Origin: an uncultured Algibacter sp.
GTDB lineage: Bacteria; Bacteroidota; Bacteroidia; Flavobacteriales; Flavobacteriaceae
Reading direction: 5' to 3'
Assembly (NCBI RefSeq): GCF_947495925.1
Contig: NZ_CANMAU010000001.1
Span: 372,001 to 436,000 of the forward strand
DNA length: 64,000 nucleotides
The notes beneath the pieces were generated by a model. The model did no database searches. It was not told the origin of the DNA and saw nothing but the letters and a program-made list of their open reading frames with translations. The stretch's first letter is position 1. Each line of letters starts with the position of its first letter. This document shows, piece by piece, positions 44,088-52,964 of this stretch. The position numbers were made by a program, and so were the translations under genes.

Positions 44088-45380
44088 ATGAAATATTTAC
44101 CAATTGACAATAAGCTCTTTATAAAGAACCGAAAGAAATTTACAGCTCAAATGAAACCAAATAGTTTGGCTGTTTTTAATTCAAATGATATTTACCCAAT
44201 AAGCGCAGATAGTACTTTGCCATTTGAACAACACAGGGATATTTTTTATCTAAGCGGCGTGGACCAAGAGGAAAGTATTCTCGTATTATTTCCTGATTGT
44301 CCAAAAGAAAAACATCGCGAAATATTATTTTTAAAAGAAACAAACGAACATATTGCTATTTGGGAAGGCGAAAAACTTACGAAAGAGAAAGCTTTTGAAA
44401 CTAGCGGAATAAAAACGGTATACTGGCTACAAGACACGGAAAAAGTGTTATTTGAAATCATGACACAATGTGAAACTATTTATATTAACACTAATGAACA
44501 TTATAGATCGAATGTAGAAACCGAGACTAGAGAAGATCGCTTTACAAAATGGCTGAAAGAACGCTATCCCGCTCATAAGGTTGCAAAAAGTAATCCTATC
44601 TTACAGCGTCTTCGCTCTGTAAAAGAAGATATTGAAATTGCCTTAATTCAAAAAGCTTGCGATATTACTGAAAAAGGCTTTCGCCGTATTTTATCCTTTG
44701 TTAAACCAAATGTTTGGGAGTACGAAATTGAAGCAGAGTTTATGCATGAGTTTTTACGTAATCGTTCAAAAGGATTTGCATATACGCCTATAATAGCCTC
44801 TGGAAACAACGCTAATGTTTTACACTATATTGAAAACAACCAACAATGTAAAGCAGGAGATCTCATCTTATTCGACACCGCTGCAGAATATGCAAATTAT
44901 TCAAGTGATTTAAGTAGAACCATACCTGTTTCAGGCACTTATTCAGATCGCCAAAAAGCTGTTTACAATGCCGTATTAAGGGTTAAAAGTGAAGCAACAA
45001 AAATGCTAACCCCAGGCACTATATGGGCAGATTATCATATTGAAATTGGTAAGATAATGACTAGTGAGTTATTAGATTTAAACCTGATTGATAAAGCAGA
45101 TGTACAAAACGAAAACCCTGAATGGCCAGCCTATAAAAAATACTTTATGCACGGCACATCTCATCATATGGGGTTAGATACTCACGACTATGGGATTTTA
45201 ACAGAACCTATGCAGGCCAATATGGTTTTTACCGTTGAACCTGGTATATATATTCCCGATGAAGGCTTTGGTATTAGATTAGAAGATGATGTCGTGATTC
45301 AAAAATCTGGAGCCCCCTTAAACCTTATGAAGAATATCCCTATTGAAGCAGAAGAAATTGAGGATATTATGAATTCTTAA
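44088..45380 (+). CDS. Xaa-Pro aminopeptidase (aminopeptidase P family, M24B)
   Basis: A 430-residue dinuclear-metal peptidase that releases N-terminal residues before proline. The N-terminal domain runs to about 170; the catalytic pita-bread domain shows LILFDTAAEYANYSSDLSRT with two metal Asp, MHGTSHHMGLDTHDYG with metal His, FTVEPGIYIP with metal Glu and GFGIRLEDDVVI with the last Glu. The start is the first ATG. It is divergent from the protease gene. Confidence 0.95.
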   Translation: MKYLPIDNKLFIKNRKKFTAQMKPNSLAVFNSNDIYPISADSTLPFEQHRDIFYLSGVDQEESILVLFPDCPKEKHREILFLKETNEHIAIWEGEKLTKEKAFETSGIKTVYWLQDTEKVLFEIMTQCETIYINTNEHYRSNVETETREDRFTKWLKERYPAHKVAKSNPILQRLRSVKEDIEIALIQKACDITEKGFRRILSFVKPNVWEYEIEAEFMHEFLRNRSKGFAYTPIIASGNNANVLHYIENNQQCKAGDLILFDTAAEYANYSSDLSRTIPVSGTYSDRQKAVYNAVLRVKSEATKMLTPGTIWADYHIEIGKIMTSELLDLNLIDKADVQNENPEWPAYKKYFMHGTSHHMGLDTHDYGILTEPMQANMVFTVEPGIYIPDEGFGIRLEDDVVIQKSGAPLNLMKNIPIEAEEIEDIMNS

Positions 45381-45389
45381 AAAAACAAA

Positions 45390-45416
45390 AGGGACGTTTA
45401 TAACGTCCCTTTTTTG
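45390..45416 (+). terminator. Terminator of the aminopeptidase P gene
   Basis: AGGGACGTT pairs with AACGTCCCT around a four-base loop (45390-45410), followed by T5. Confidence 0.85.
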
Positions 45417-45439
45417 CTAACAACACTAATATATTATAA

Positions 45440-46762
45440 TTATAGAGTGACTAATTCAAATAAATAATCGTTTAGTTTTTGTAGCGTATTAATTTTGTCA
45501 TCTGTATCAATTAAAAGTGAGATATTATTTTTACTCCCACCGTAAGAAATCATTCTGATTTTTACATCCTGTAATATTTGAAACAGCTTAAAAGTATCTT
45601 GATGATTTACAACTGAATGCCCAACTAAGCATACAATACTCTGTCTTTCATCAACTTCAATTAATGCAAATTTTTCAAGTTCATTTAATATTTTATCAAG
45701 GTTTCTATCATCATCAATTGTTAATGATACAGCTACCTCTGAAGTTGTAATCATATCAATTGACGTTTCATAAGTCTCAAAAATCTCAAAAACTTTCTTT
45801 AAAAAACCATGAGCCTGCAACATTCTTGCAGATTTAATCTTAATAGCGGTAATACCATCCTTGGCAGCAATAGCTTTAATACCTCCTTCAGAAGTCTTAC
45901 TAGAAATTAAGGTCCCATGTGCAATAGGGTCCATGGTATTTTTCAACCTTACAGGAATATTATCTGCCCTTACCGGAGTAACCGTTTGAGGATGCAAAAT
46001 TTTAGCTCCAAAATATGCCAACTCAGCAGCCTCATCAAATGATAAATTAGATATTGGGTTTGTGTTTTCAACATATCTTGGGTCATTATTATGCATCCCA
46101 TCAATATCCGTCCAAATTTGCACTTCCTCAGCTATGATAGCAGCACCAATTATGGTTGCCGTATAATCACTTCCTCCACGTTGGAGATTTGAAACTTCAT
46201 CATTCGCATCTAAACAAATAAAACCTTGAGTAATGTAAATATTAGCGCTTTCATTCTCTTTTAAAACAGTTTTGATGTTATTTTTAATGTAATCAATATT
46301 TGGTTCCTTATTCCCATCAATTCGCATAAAATCTAACGCTGGCAATAATGCAGAATGAATTCCTTCTTGATTCAAATAACTATTAAACATGTAAGTTGAA
46401 AGTAATTCTCCTTGAGCAACAATTTGGTTTTCTAAAGCATCAGAAAACACCTTAGAGACACATGCTTTTAGGTCTTCAAAAATACTTATCACATATTCCC
46501 TAACAGATTTATTTAAATCCGAATCCTCCAATAATTGATCGATAGTCTCAAAATAAACTTTCTGAAGCTCACTAATTTTATTTTCCGCTTCACTAAGATT
46601 TACATCCTTTATATCTTGCGAAATAGCAACAAGTTTATTAGTAGTCCCGGACATAGCAGAAAGCACGACTATTTTTTTATCGCCATCGTTAATAATATTC
46701 TTAACGTTGCACATATTTTCAACCGAACCCACAGAGGTTCCACCAAACTTTAATACTTTCAT
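45440..46762 (-). CDS. Aspartate kinase (monofunctional)
   Basis: A 440-residue kinase making aspartyl phosphate, the first step to Lys, Thr, Met and diaminopimelate. The N-terminus is MKVLKFGGTSVG; later come IVVLSAMSGTTNK, LQRGGSDYTATIIGA, WTDIDGMHNNDPR and AYFGAKILHPQTV. Two ACT domains follow from about residue 300 (ITAIKIKS, HGFLKKVFEIFE, CLVGHSV) for feedback control. The ATG at 46762 is used; only a TTG lies upstream at 46771. It is divergent from an ACT-like gene. Confidence 0.94.
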   Translation of the reverse strand: MKVLKFGGTSVGSVENMCNVKNIINDGDKKIVVLSAMSGTTNKLVAISQDIKDVNLSEAENKISELQKVYFETIDQLLEDSDLNKSVREYVISIFEDLKACVSKVFSDALENQIVAQGELLSTYMFNSYLNQEGIHSALLPALDFMRIDGNKEPNIDYIKNNIKTVLKENESANIYITQGFICLDANDEVSNLQRGGSDYTATIIGAAIIAEEVQIWTDIDGMHNNDPRYVENTNPISNLSFDEAAELAYFGAKILHPQTVTPVRADNIPVRLKNTMDPIAHGTLISSKTSEGGIKAIAAKDGITAIKIKSARMLQAHGFLKKVFEIFETYETSIDMITTSEVAVSLTIDDDRNLDKILNELEKFALIEVDERQSIVCLVGHSVVNHQDTFKLFQILQDVKIRMISYGGSKNNISLLIDTDDKINTLQKLNDYLFELVTL

Positions 46763-46879
46763 TTTCAACAAATTTGAGTGCTAAATTATGACTCATTTAT
46801 CTATCCGCTATGTTTATTAAAAAAAAAGCTTATTTTTACACAAATTGTTAAATAATTAACATTAATAGCATTAAAACAG

Positions 46880-47536
46880 ATGAAAACAGTATCAAACTGT
46901 GTTGAGGATATTTTAATAACACAACCTTATCTAGAGGAAGCCCTTTCAAGAAACATTATAAATTTCAGTGCACTTGCCATTGAACTGGTAGAACCTATTA
47001 GTAAAATGTTAAAAAAGGATGTAAAACCAGGAGCTATCATGATGGCTTTAAGGCGTTACAACCCGCCAACAACTTTATCCAATTCGGTTAAAATGAAACG
47101 CGCTATTCAAAATTTGGGCGACATTACAGTGCGATCAAACTTAACTGATTTTACAGTAAGAAATTCAGAAAGTTTGATTAATAATCACGCCAAGATTCTT
47201 GAAAGAATACATCTGGAGCCAAAACTCTTCTATACATTTACTAGAGGAATTCACGAAAGCAATATTATTATTTCAAGCAGTTTAAATGATTTTGTTAAAA
47301 GCGAACTACAAAATGAATCTTTCCTTGCTATTCAAGAAAGTCTTACGGCAATAAGTATTAATTTACCCAAAGACAATTCGAAAATAGCTGGACTTTATTA
47401 TCACTTTTTTAAACGTTTAGCTTGGGAAGGTGTCGTACTTTATGAAGTTATTTCAACTACTAATGAATTTACAATCTTGGTTGAAGATGAGTTTGTCGAT
47501 AAAGCATTTGCCGCAATTAAAAGAGTAAAAATTTAA
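46880..47536 (+). CDS. ACT-domain-like regulatory protein divergent from aspartate kinase
   Basis: A 218-residue protein I cannot name. The first half is helical (NCVEDILITQPYLEEALSRN, SKMLKKDVKPGAIMMALRRY). The C-terminal 80 residues have an ACT-like strand-helix-strand order, ending HFFKRLAWEGVVLYEVISTT and TILVEDEFVDKAFAAIKRV, which closely resembles the second ACT module of aspartokinases. It is transcribed divergently from aspartate kinase with about 117 bases between them. An amino-acid-sensing role is inference. Confidence 0.75.
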   Translation: MKTVSNCVEDILITQPYLEEALSRNIINFSALAIELVEPISKMLKKDVKPGAIMMALRRYNPPTTLSNSVKMKRAIQNLGDITVRSNLTDFTVRNSESLINNHAKILERIHLEPKLFYTFTRGIHESNIIISSSLNDFVKSELQNESFLAIQESLTAISINLPKDNSKIAGLYYHFFKRLAWEGVVLYEVISTTNEFTILVEDEFVDKAFAAIKRVKI

Positions 47537-47541
47537 TTTCT

Positions 47542-47778
47542 TTAATCATTTACCTTTTCAAATAAATTTATAAAAATGAAAATTATCATAGACGGAAGTA
47601 GCCATTCTAAATTTTGGCTCGCTAAAGGCATAATATTATTAATAAATTCCAGTTTATAATCATCTATAATAAATCCCAAAAAATCAGGAATACTAAAAAT
47701 AAAAGTTATTGCAATGACCCATCTAAAAACTAATTTTGAAGCAAAACCAAACACAAAAGTTTCCTTAGTATTATTCAT
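47542..47778 (-). CDS. Small two-helix membrane protein
   Basis: A 78-residue protein with hydrophobic segments at about 17-36 and 58-75 and charged ends. No family recognised. It is convergent with the ACT-like gene (five bases apart) and divergent from the alpha/beta hydrolase. Reading frame and codon use look real, but evidence is limited to that. Confidence 0.6.
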   Translation of the reverse strand: MNNTKETFVFGFASKLVFRWVIAITFIFSIPDFLGFIIDDYKLEFINNIMPLASQNLEWLLPSMIIFIFINLFEKVND

Positions 47779-47814
47779 GGTATGATTTTATCTTTGCCTA
47801 ATATAATTCATAAA

Positions 47815-48594
47815 ATGAATATAGAATACAAAGGCGTAAATATTTTTTATACCGATTCTGGTAAGGGACATACCATGGTTTTACTTCATGGTTTTTTAGA
47901 AAATAGTAATATTTGGAGCCCTTTTGTTCAAGATCTCTCAAAAAAAAATAGAATTGTATGTATCGATTTGTTAGGTCATGGAAAAACAGAATGCTTGGGA
48001 TATGTGCATACTATGGAACAAATGGCGGAATGCGTAGAAGCCGTTCTAAAACATTTAAGAATAAGACGATCAACCTTTATTGGACATTCTATGGGAGGCT
48101 ATGTGGCTCTGGCTTTCGCCGAACAAAACCCAGATGCTCTTAAAGGCCTATGTTTGATGAATTCGACCGCCAGTGCAGATAATGCAGAAAAGAAACGAAA
48201 TAGAGACCGAGCTATTTTAGCGGTTAAACAAAGCCATAAAACCTTTATAAGGATTGCGATTAATAACTTATTTAGACCAAAAAACAGAAAGCTATTTAAA
48301 TCAGACATAAAAAAACTTATAACCGAAGCGCAAGAAACACCTTTACAAGGTATAATAGCCGCACTTGAAGGTATGAAAATAAGGCAAGACAGAGAAGCCT
48401 TACTGCATTTCACGCCATTTAAAAAAATGATGATTGCAAGCAGAAAAGATCCTGTTTTGAATATAGAAAACTTACGAGCTCAAACTCAAGGCACCGCAGT
48501 AAAACTTGTTGAATTTCCGGATGGACATATGAGTTTTATTGAAAATAAAGAAGAATTATCATACACATTTATGCATTTCATCGAAAATTTATAG
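47815..48594 (+). CDS. Alpha/beta hydrolase
   Basis: A 259-residue hydrolase fold protein. It has LLHGFLENSNIWSPF with the oxyanion-hole region, the nucleophile elbow GHSMGGYVAL (Ser92), DPVLN with the acid, and FPDGHMSFIE with the catalytic His, so the triad is complete. It resembles esterase/MenH-like enzymes; the substrate is unknown. The ATG at 47815 is used because the family pattern starts at MNIEYKGVNIFY; an ATG at 47782 adds 11 residues. Confidence 0.9.
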   Translation: MNIEYKGVNIFYTDSGKGHTMVLLHGFLENSNIWSPFVQDLSKKNRIVCIDLLGHGKTECLGYVHTMEQMAECVEAVLKHLRIRRSTFIGHSMGGYVALAFAEQNPDALKGLCLMNSTASADNAEKKRNRDRAILAVKQSHKTFIRIAINNLFRPKNRKLFKSDIKKLITEAQETPLQGIIAALEGMKIRQDREALLHFTPFKKMMIASRKDPVLNIENLRAQTQGTAVKLVEFPDGHMSFIENKEELSYTFMHFIENL

Positions 48595-48655
48595 CTTTTT
48601 AACGATTTATTAGTTTAGTTTTCATAATTTTAGCATAGTAAAAATATCTAGAACC

Positions 48656-48922
48656 ATGAAAAAATCTACTAACAAACCTACTTTAATACCAAAAATGTAT
48701 TGCAGTATCTTTGGGCATGATTATCAGGTAACTAAAAGAGTAACCTATCATGTTAAAGAATACACATGCAGACATTGCCAAAAACAATTAACCACCAACA
48801 GCAACGGTAGTCTTACTGAACTAACTCCAAAATTTAGAGAAATCAACGCTATCCTAGAGCGTATCTATGCTTCGAGAACCGAACGTTTAAAGAAAAAATC
48901 ACTCAGTTCATCGATTTATTAA
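48656..48922 (+). CDS. Small zinc-ribbon-like protein, first of a tandem pair
   Basis: An 88-residue protein. The core is CSIFGHDYQVTKRV followed by YTCRHCQKQLTT: Cys16, His21, Cys38 and Cys41 are spaced for a zinc site. The closing helix is LTPKFREINAILERIY. It is closely similar to the next gene over about 55 residues. It recalls small zinc-binding DUF1660-type proteins, but the match is not certain. Basic N- and C-terminal tails suggest nucleic-acid contact (inference). Confidence 0.75.
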   Translation: MKKSTNKPTLIPKMYCSIFGHDYQVTKRVTYHVKEYTCRHCQKQLTTNSNGSLTELTPKFREINAILERIYASRTERLKKKSLSSSIY

Positions 48923-49009
48923 TATTTTAAGAATATTGTTTTGTTCCTTTTTTATATTTTAACGGTCTCTCCAGTAGTTAAAAACTAATTAAAAGGATTA
49001 AAAGCAAAT

Positions 49010-49261
49010 ATGAAACACATCCATTGTAAAGTGTTTGGACATGATTATGAAGTTACCCGTCATGTTACAGCCCATGTTAAAGAGTACACATGTAAAAACT
49101 GTAAAGAACAATTAACTACAAACGTGAATGGTACTCTTACAAAGCTTACTCCAAAATTTAAAGAAATTAATGATGTTTTAGAGCGCATACATCGTAAAAA
49201 ACATCGTGTTAGATTGAAGACGACTCCTGCCAATCCAGAGTTATTAGTTTTTAGTCATTAA
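49010..49261 (+). CDS. Small zinc-ribbon-like protein, second of a tandem pair
   Basis: An 83-residue paralogue of the preceding gene, with the same core: CKVFGHDYEVTRHV, EYTCKNCKEQLTT, LTPKFKEINDVLERIHR. The pattern shared by both is CxxFGHDYxVTxxVTxHVKEYTC. The ends differ: this copy lacks the 10-residue N-terminal lead and has a different C-terminal tail. It overlaps the convergent thiL by 11 bases. The pair arose by tandem duplication. Confidence 0.75.
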   Translation: MKHIHCKVFGHDYEVTRHVTAHVKEYTCKNCKEQLTTNVNGTLTKLTPKFKEINDVLERIHRKKHRVRLKTTPANPELLVFSH

Positions 49262-50297
49262 AATTTTTCCAGCCTTGTGCTTTTATTGGAATACGTGTGT
49301 CCGCTCTTGTAACTAAGTGTATACCCTCTGTAGATTCTTTCATAAATCCAATTACTGACAAATTAGGGTTTCCCTTTATTTTTAAAAAATCGTCTTGAGA
49401 AACGGTGAATAGAAGTTCATAATCTTCACCACCATTCAAAGCAACTGTTGTACTATCAATATTAAATTCTTCGCAAGTAGAAATCACTTGTGGATCAAGA
49501 GGAATTTTATTTTCATATAAATCACAACCTAAACCACTATGCTTGCACAAATGCATAATTTCTGAAGACAACCCATCACTCACGTCAATCATTGATGTTG
49601 GTTTAACATTAAGATCCTTCAATAATTTACTTATATCCTTTCTAGCTTCTGGCTTTAATTGCCTTTCAACGATATAGGTATACGGTTCTAAATCTGGTTG
49701 ATTATTAGGGTTTACTTTATAAACTTCCTTTTCTCTTTCTAACACCTGTAGGCCCATATAAGCTGCTCCTAAATCTCCAGTAACCACCAATAAATCATTA
49801 GGTTTTGCTCCTTTTCTGTAAATCTCATTATCAGCCTCAACTTCACCAATAGCTGTTACAGATATAAGTAATCCAGTATTTGATGATGTCGTATCTCCGC
49901 CTACCACATCAATATCATAAATTTTTGCAGCAGTTTCAATTCCAGCATATAAGTCCTCCAATGCTTCCAACGGAAAACGATTTGATACAGCTATAGAAAC
50001 CGTGACCTGTGTAGCTTTGGCATTCATAGCATATACATCAGATAAATTTACAATAACAGCTTTATACCCTAAATGCTTTAAAGGCACATAACTTAAATCG
50101 AAGTGCACACCTTCAACTAACAAATCTGTAGTAACCACTATTTTCTTATTCTCAAAATTCAGAACGGCAGCATCATCGCCAATACCTTTAATTGTTGATG
50201 ACTGCTTAATTTTAAAGTTTTTTGTTAAATGGTCGATTAGACCAAATTCACCTAAATCACTTAATTGTGTTCTCTGTTGATTTTTATCTTCTATCAT
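49251..50297 (-). CDS. thiL: Thiamine-phosphate kinase
   Basis: A 348-residue ATP-dependent enzyme making thiamine pyrophosphate from thiamine phosphate, the last step of synthesis. Motifs: LGEFGLIDHL, IKGIGDDAAVL, TTDLLVEGVHFDL with metal Asp, VNLSDVYAMNAKATQVTVS, VVGGDTTSS, VTGDLGAAYMGL, and ALNGGEDYELLF near the C-terminus. The ATG at 50297 matches the family; the open frame extends upstream to 50474 but into the divergent gene's start, so it is not used. Confidence 0.95.
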   Translation of the reverse strand: MIEDKNQQRTQLSDLGEFGLIDHLTKNFKIKQSSTIKGIGDDAAVLNFENKKIVVTTDLLVEGVHFDLSYVPLKHLGYKAVIVNLSDVYAMNAKATQVTVSIAVSNRFPLEALEDLYAGIETAAKIYDIDVVGGDTTSSNTGLLISVTAIGEVEADNEIYRKGAKPNDLLVVTGDLGAAYMGLQVLEREKEVYKVNPNNQPDLEPYTYIVERQLKPEARKDISKLLKDLNVKPTSMIDVSDGLSSEIMHLCKHSGLGCDLYENKIPLDPQVISTCEEFNIDSTTVALNGGEDYELLFTVSQDDFLKIKGNPNLSVIGFMKESTEGIHLVTRADTRIPIKAQGWKNFND

Positions 50298-50379
50298 GAT
50301 GCAAAAGTAAGAAGCTAATTTTGTTTTTGCTATCTTTATACTAAAACATAACCTATTTAAGTTATTATTAAAAACCGCT

Positions 50380-51612
50380 ATGAGACTCTTAAAAATCACT
50401 AAGACAGCTATAGTCTGTTGCTTCGCATTGATATTAGTCAGCTGCAGTAAAGATGAAACACCAGCTCCCCCCATTAATCCTGACGCTATGTTTCTATGCC
50501 AAAATGGTTTTGCTAGTATTTACCCGTGTAGTAATTATGATTTAATGGGCTTTATTTCAATTGATGAATTAGGCGGCCCAGGATCAAGAGGCAACGATTG
50601 TTGGGGATGGGTAGATCCGATGACTCAAAAAGAATATGCCTTATTTTGCGCAACAACAGGAGTCGCTTTTGTAGATATTACAGCCCCAAAAACACCTATC
50701 ATAATAGGAAAACTCCCAACAGCTACCATAAGTAGTCCATGGAGAGATATTAAGGTATATAAAAACCACGCCTATATTGTTGCAGACGCAGCAGATGCCC
50801 ACGGGATACAAATTTTTGATTTAACCCGTCTGCGAAACGTTTCAAATCCTCCAGAAATTTTTTCAGCCGATAATCGTTATACTGGTTTTGGTAGCGCACA
50901 CAATATTGTAATTAATGAAGATTCTGGTTTCGCCTATTCAGTAGGTACAAGCAGACTTGAACCTTTTGCTGGAGGTCCGCTATTTATTAATATACAAAAC
51001 CCATTAGCCCCCATAGATTCTGGTGGATTCCCCGGGTATTCGCATGACGCGCAAGTGATTACTTATACTGGTCCGGATACAGAACACAATGGAAAAGAAA
51101 TTTTAATTGGCAGTAACGAAATAGAAGTTGTAATTGTTGATGTTACCGACAAATCTAATCCTGTAGAAATTTCATCAATTAGTTACTCCAACGTTGGCTA
51201 TACCCATCAAGGTTGGTTCACTGAAGATTTGAATTATTTCATTTTAGGAGATGAGATTGATGAACAACGAACCGGAACAAAAACCAGATCTATAGTTTTT
51301 GATTTTACAGATTTAGACAACCCTAAACTTCATATGGAATATTTTGGCCCTTCTGAAGCTATAGACCATAACGGTTATGTTAAAAATGACTTATTTTTCT
51401 TAGCGAACTATACCGCAGGTGTGAGAATTATCGATGTCTCTAATATTGAAAACAAATCAATGACTGAAATAGGTTATTTCGATACCCACCCCGAAAACAA
51501 TAATGCTAACTTTAACGGCGCATGGAGTGTTTATCCATACCTCCCAAGTGGAAATATTATAATTAGCGATATAAATAAAGGACTGTTTATAGTGAAGAAA
51601 AATTCTAATTAG
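50380..51612 (+). CDS. Choice-of-anchor B family lipoprotein (LVIVD-like propeller)
   Basis: A 410-residue predicted lipoprotein (Cys near residue 22, LILVSCSKDE). The body is the choice-of-anchor B pattern: NDCWGWVDPMTQKEYALFCA, VAFVDITAPKTPIIIGKLP, WRDIKVYKNHAYIVAD, AHNIVINEDSGFAYSVGT and HDAQVITYTGPD, a propeller of LVIVD-type repeats. Function unknown; family members are often encoded beside copper/cytochrome lipoproteins as here. First of four plus-strand genes with gaps of 12, 2 and 3 bases. Confidence 0.88.
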   Translation: MRLLKITKTAIVCCFALILVSCSKDETPAPPINPDAMFLCQNGFASIYPCSNYDLMGFISIDELGGPGSRGNDCWGWVDPMTQKEYALFCATTGVAFVDITAPKTPIIIGKLPTATISSPWRDIKVYKNHAYIVADAADAHGIQIFDLTRLRNVSNPPEIFSADNRYTGFGSAHNIVINEDSGFAYSVGTSRLEPFAGGPLFINIQNPLAPIDSGGFPGYSHDAQVITYTGPDTEHNGKEILIGSNEIEVVIVDVTDKSNPVEISSISYSNVGYTHQGWFTEDLNYFILGDEIDEQRTGTKTRSIVFDFTDLDNPKLHMEYFGPSEAIDHNGYVKNDLFFLANYTAGVRIIDVSNIENKSMTEIGYFDTHPENNNANFNGAWSVYPYLPSGNIIISDINKGLFIVKKNSN

Positions 51613-51624
51613 CACTCCCCTTTT

Positions 51625-52962
51625 ATGCTGAATAATACCCCATTAATCCTTTCATTCATCCTCTTAATTGCTTTTTCCTGTTCAAAAACAGAACCCATTG
51701 GAAAGCCAAATACTCCTACACTAAATATTGACTTTGTAAAAACCTTAGGAGGTTCATTAAATGAAAGAGGCGAATCCATAATCAATACTAATGATGAAGG
51801 TTATGCCATATTAGGTTACGCCCAAAGTAACGATGGGGATCTAATTAACAAACCCGACAATTCGTTTGATTATTGGTTATTAAAGTTTGATAAAAATCAT
51901 AATCTTGAGTGGCAACGCACATATGGAGGAAGCGATGATGACAGAGGTGCTCATTTTATACAAACCAATGATAATGGATATGCCCTCATTGGCTATAGTA
52001 AAAGTAATGACAGAGATTTAACAGAAAACAATGGCGCTAATGATTTTTGGGTCTGTAAACTTAATGTCTCTGGCGATATATTATGGAAAAAGTCATTTGG
52101 TTTTTTAGGAGCAGATAATGGTAATGCTATCATCCAAACTCAGGACAATGGGTTTTTAATTACTGGAGTTTTAGATGTTTCGGCATCAAATGGTCAAGGC
52201 AATAGCAAGGCAACAGGCACTAAACGTCATGCTGGCGGCGACTATTGGGCAATAAAACTTAGTAATTCTGGAGAAAAACAATGGAGCAAATTTTTCGGGG
52301 GTACTTTTACAGACACCCCTTTTGATGTGATTCAAACCAAAGATAAGGGGTATATCTTAATAGGATCATCTGATAGTGAGGATGTCGATATACAGGACAA
52401 TAAAGGCTCCTACGATTTTTGGGTAATTAATATATCAGAAACGGGAATGCTGCTTTGGGAAAAATCGTTTGGCGGCTCTCAAATTGATGAAGCTCATGCC
52501 ATCTGTGATTCTGGTGATGGTAATTATTTAATTGTTGGAGATACAAGAAGTAATGATTTTGACGTTAGTAGTAATAATGGAGCTGCTGATTTATGGTTAA
52601 TTAAAATGTCGCCCGAAGGTGATTTAATTTGGGAGCAAAATTACGGAGGTGTTAGTTTTGATGCTGGCCGTTCTATTTCAAAAACTCAGGATGGTAATTT
52701 TTTAATATCTGGAAGCTCCAGAAGTTTAGATGGTGACCTTTCGGAAAACAAAGGACAAAACGATGCTTGGTTATTAAAAATTAATCCTGAAGGAACCCTA
52801 CTTTGGCACAAAACAATTGGTGGCTCAAATATTGATTTCGCATACGATGCCATAGAGCTTAACGATAAAAGCATAATTACTATTGGAGAATCCAGTAGCA
52901 ATGACGGAGATATATCTACTAACAAAGGGTTTTCAGATTTGTTAATTATTAAAACAAAATAA
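51625..52962 (+). CDS. Lipoprotein with about seven WLLK/GGS-type propeller repeats
   Basis: A 445-residue predicted lipoprotein (LLIAFSC, Cys19). It consists of about seven repeats of some 58 residues with the consensus DxWLLKxxxxGxLxWxxxxGGSxxDxAxxIxxTxDGxxLIxG followed by SxSNDGDLxxNxG. The repeats are regular enough for a seven-bladed propeller. No catalytic motif is visible. It probably binds a partner or substrate at the cell surface. Second gene of the operon with MbnP/MbnH-like proteins. Confidence 0.85.
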   Translation: MLNNTPLILSFILLIAFSCSKTEPIGKPNTPTLNIDFVKTLGGSLNERGESIINTNDEGYAILGYAQSNDGDLINKPDNSFDYWLLKFDKNHNLEWQRTYGGSDDDRGAHFIQTNDNGYALIGYSKSNDRDLTENNGANDFWVCKLNVSGDILWKKSFGFLGADNGNAIIQTQDNGFLITGVLDVSASNGQGNSKATGTKRHAGGDYWAIKLSNSGEKQWSKFFGGTFTDTPFDVIQTKDKGYILIGSSDSEDVDIQDNKGSYDFWVINISETGMLLWEKSFGGSQIDEAHAICDSGDGNYLIVGDTRSNDFDVSSNNGAADLWLIKMSPEGDLIWEQNYGGVSFDAGRSISKTQDGNFLISGSSRSLDGDLSENKGQNDAWLLKINPEGTLLWHKTIGGSNIDFAYDAIELNDKSIITIGESSSNDGDISTNKGFSDLLIIKTK

Positions 52963-52964
52963 AA

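Noticed and set aside
49251-50474. A longer thiL start at 50474
   Set aside because: The added 59 residues lack family similarity and run into the start of the divergent lipoprotein gene.
51625-52962. DNA-level tandem repeat or CRISPR-like array
   Set aside because: The repetition is at protein level (about 58-residue propeller repeats) and the DNA copies are diverged.
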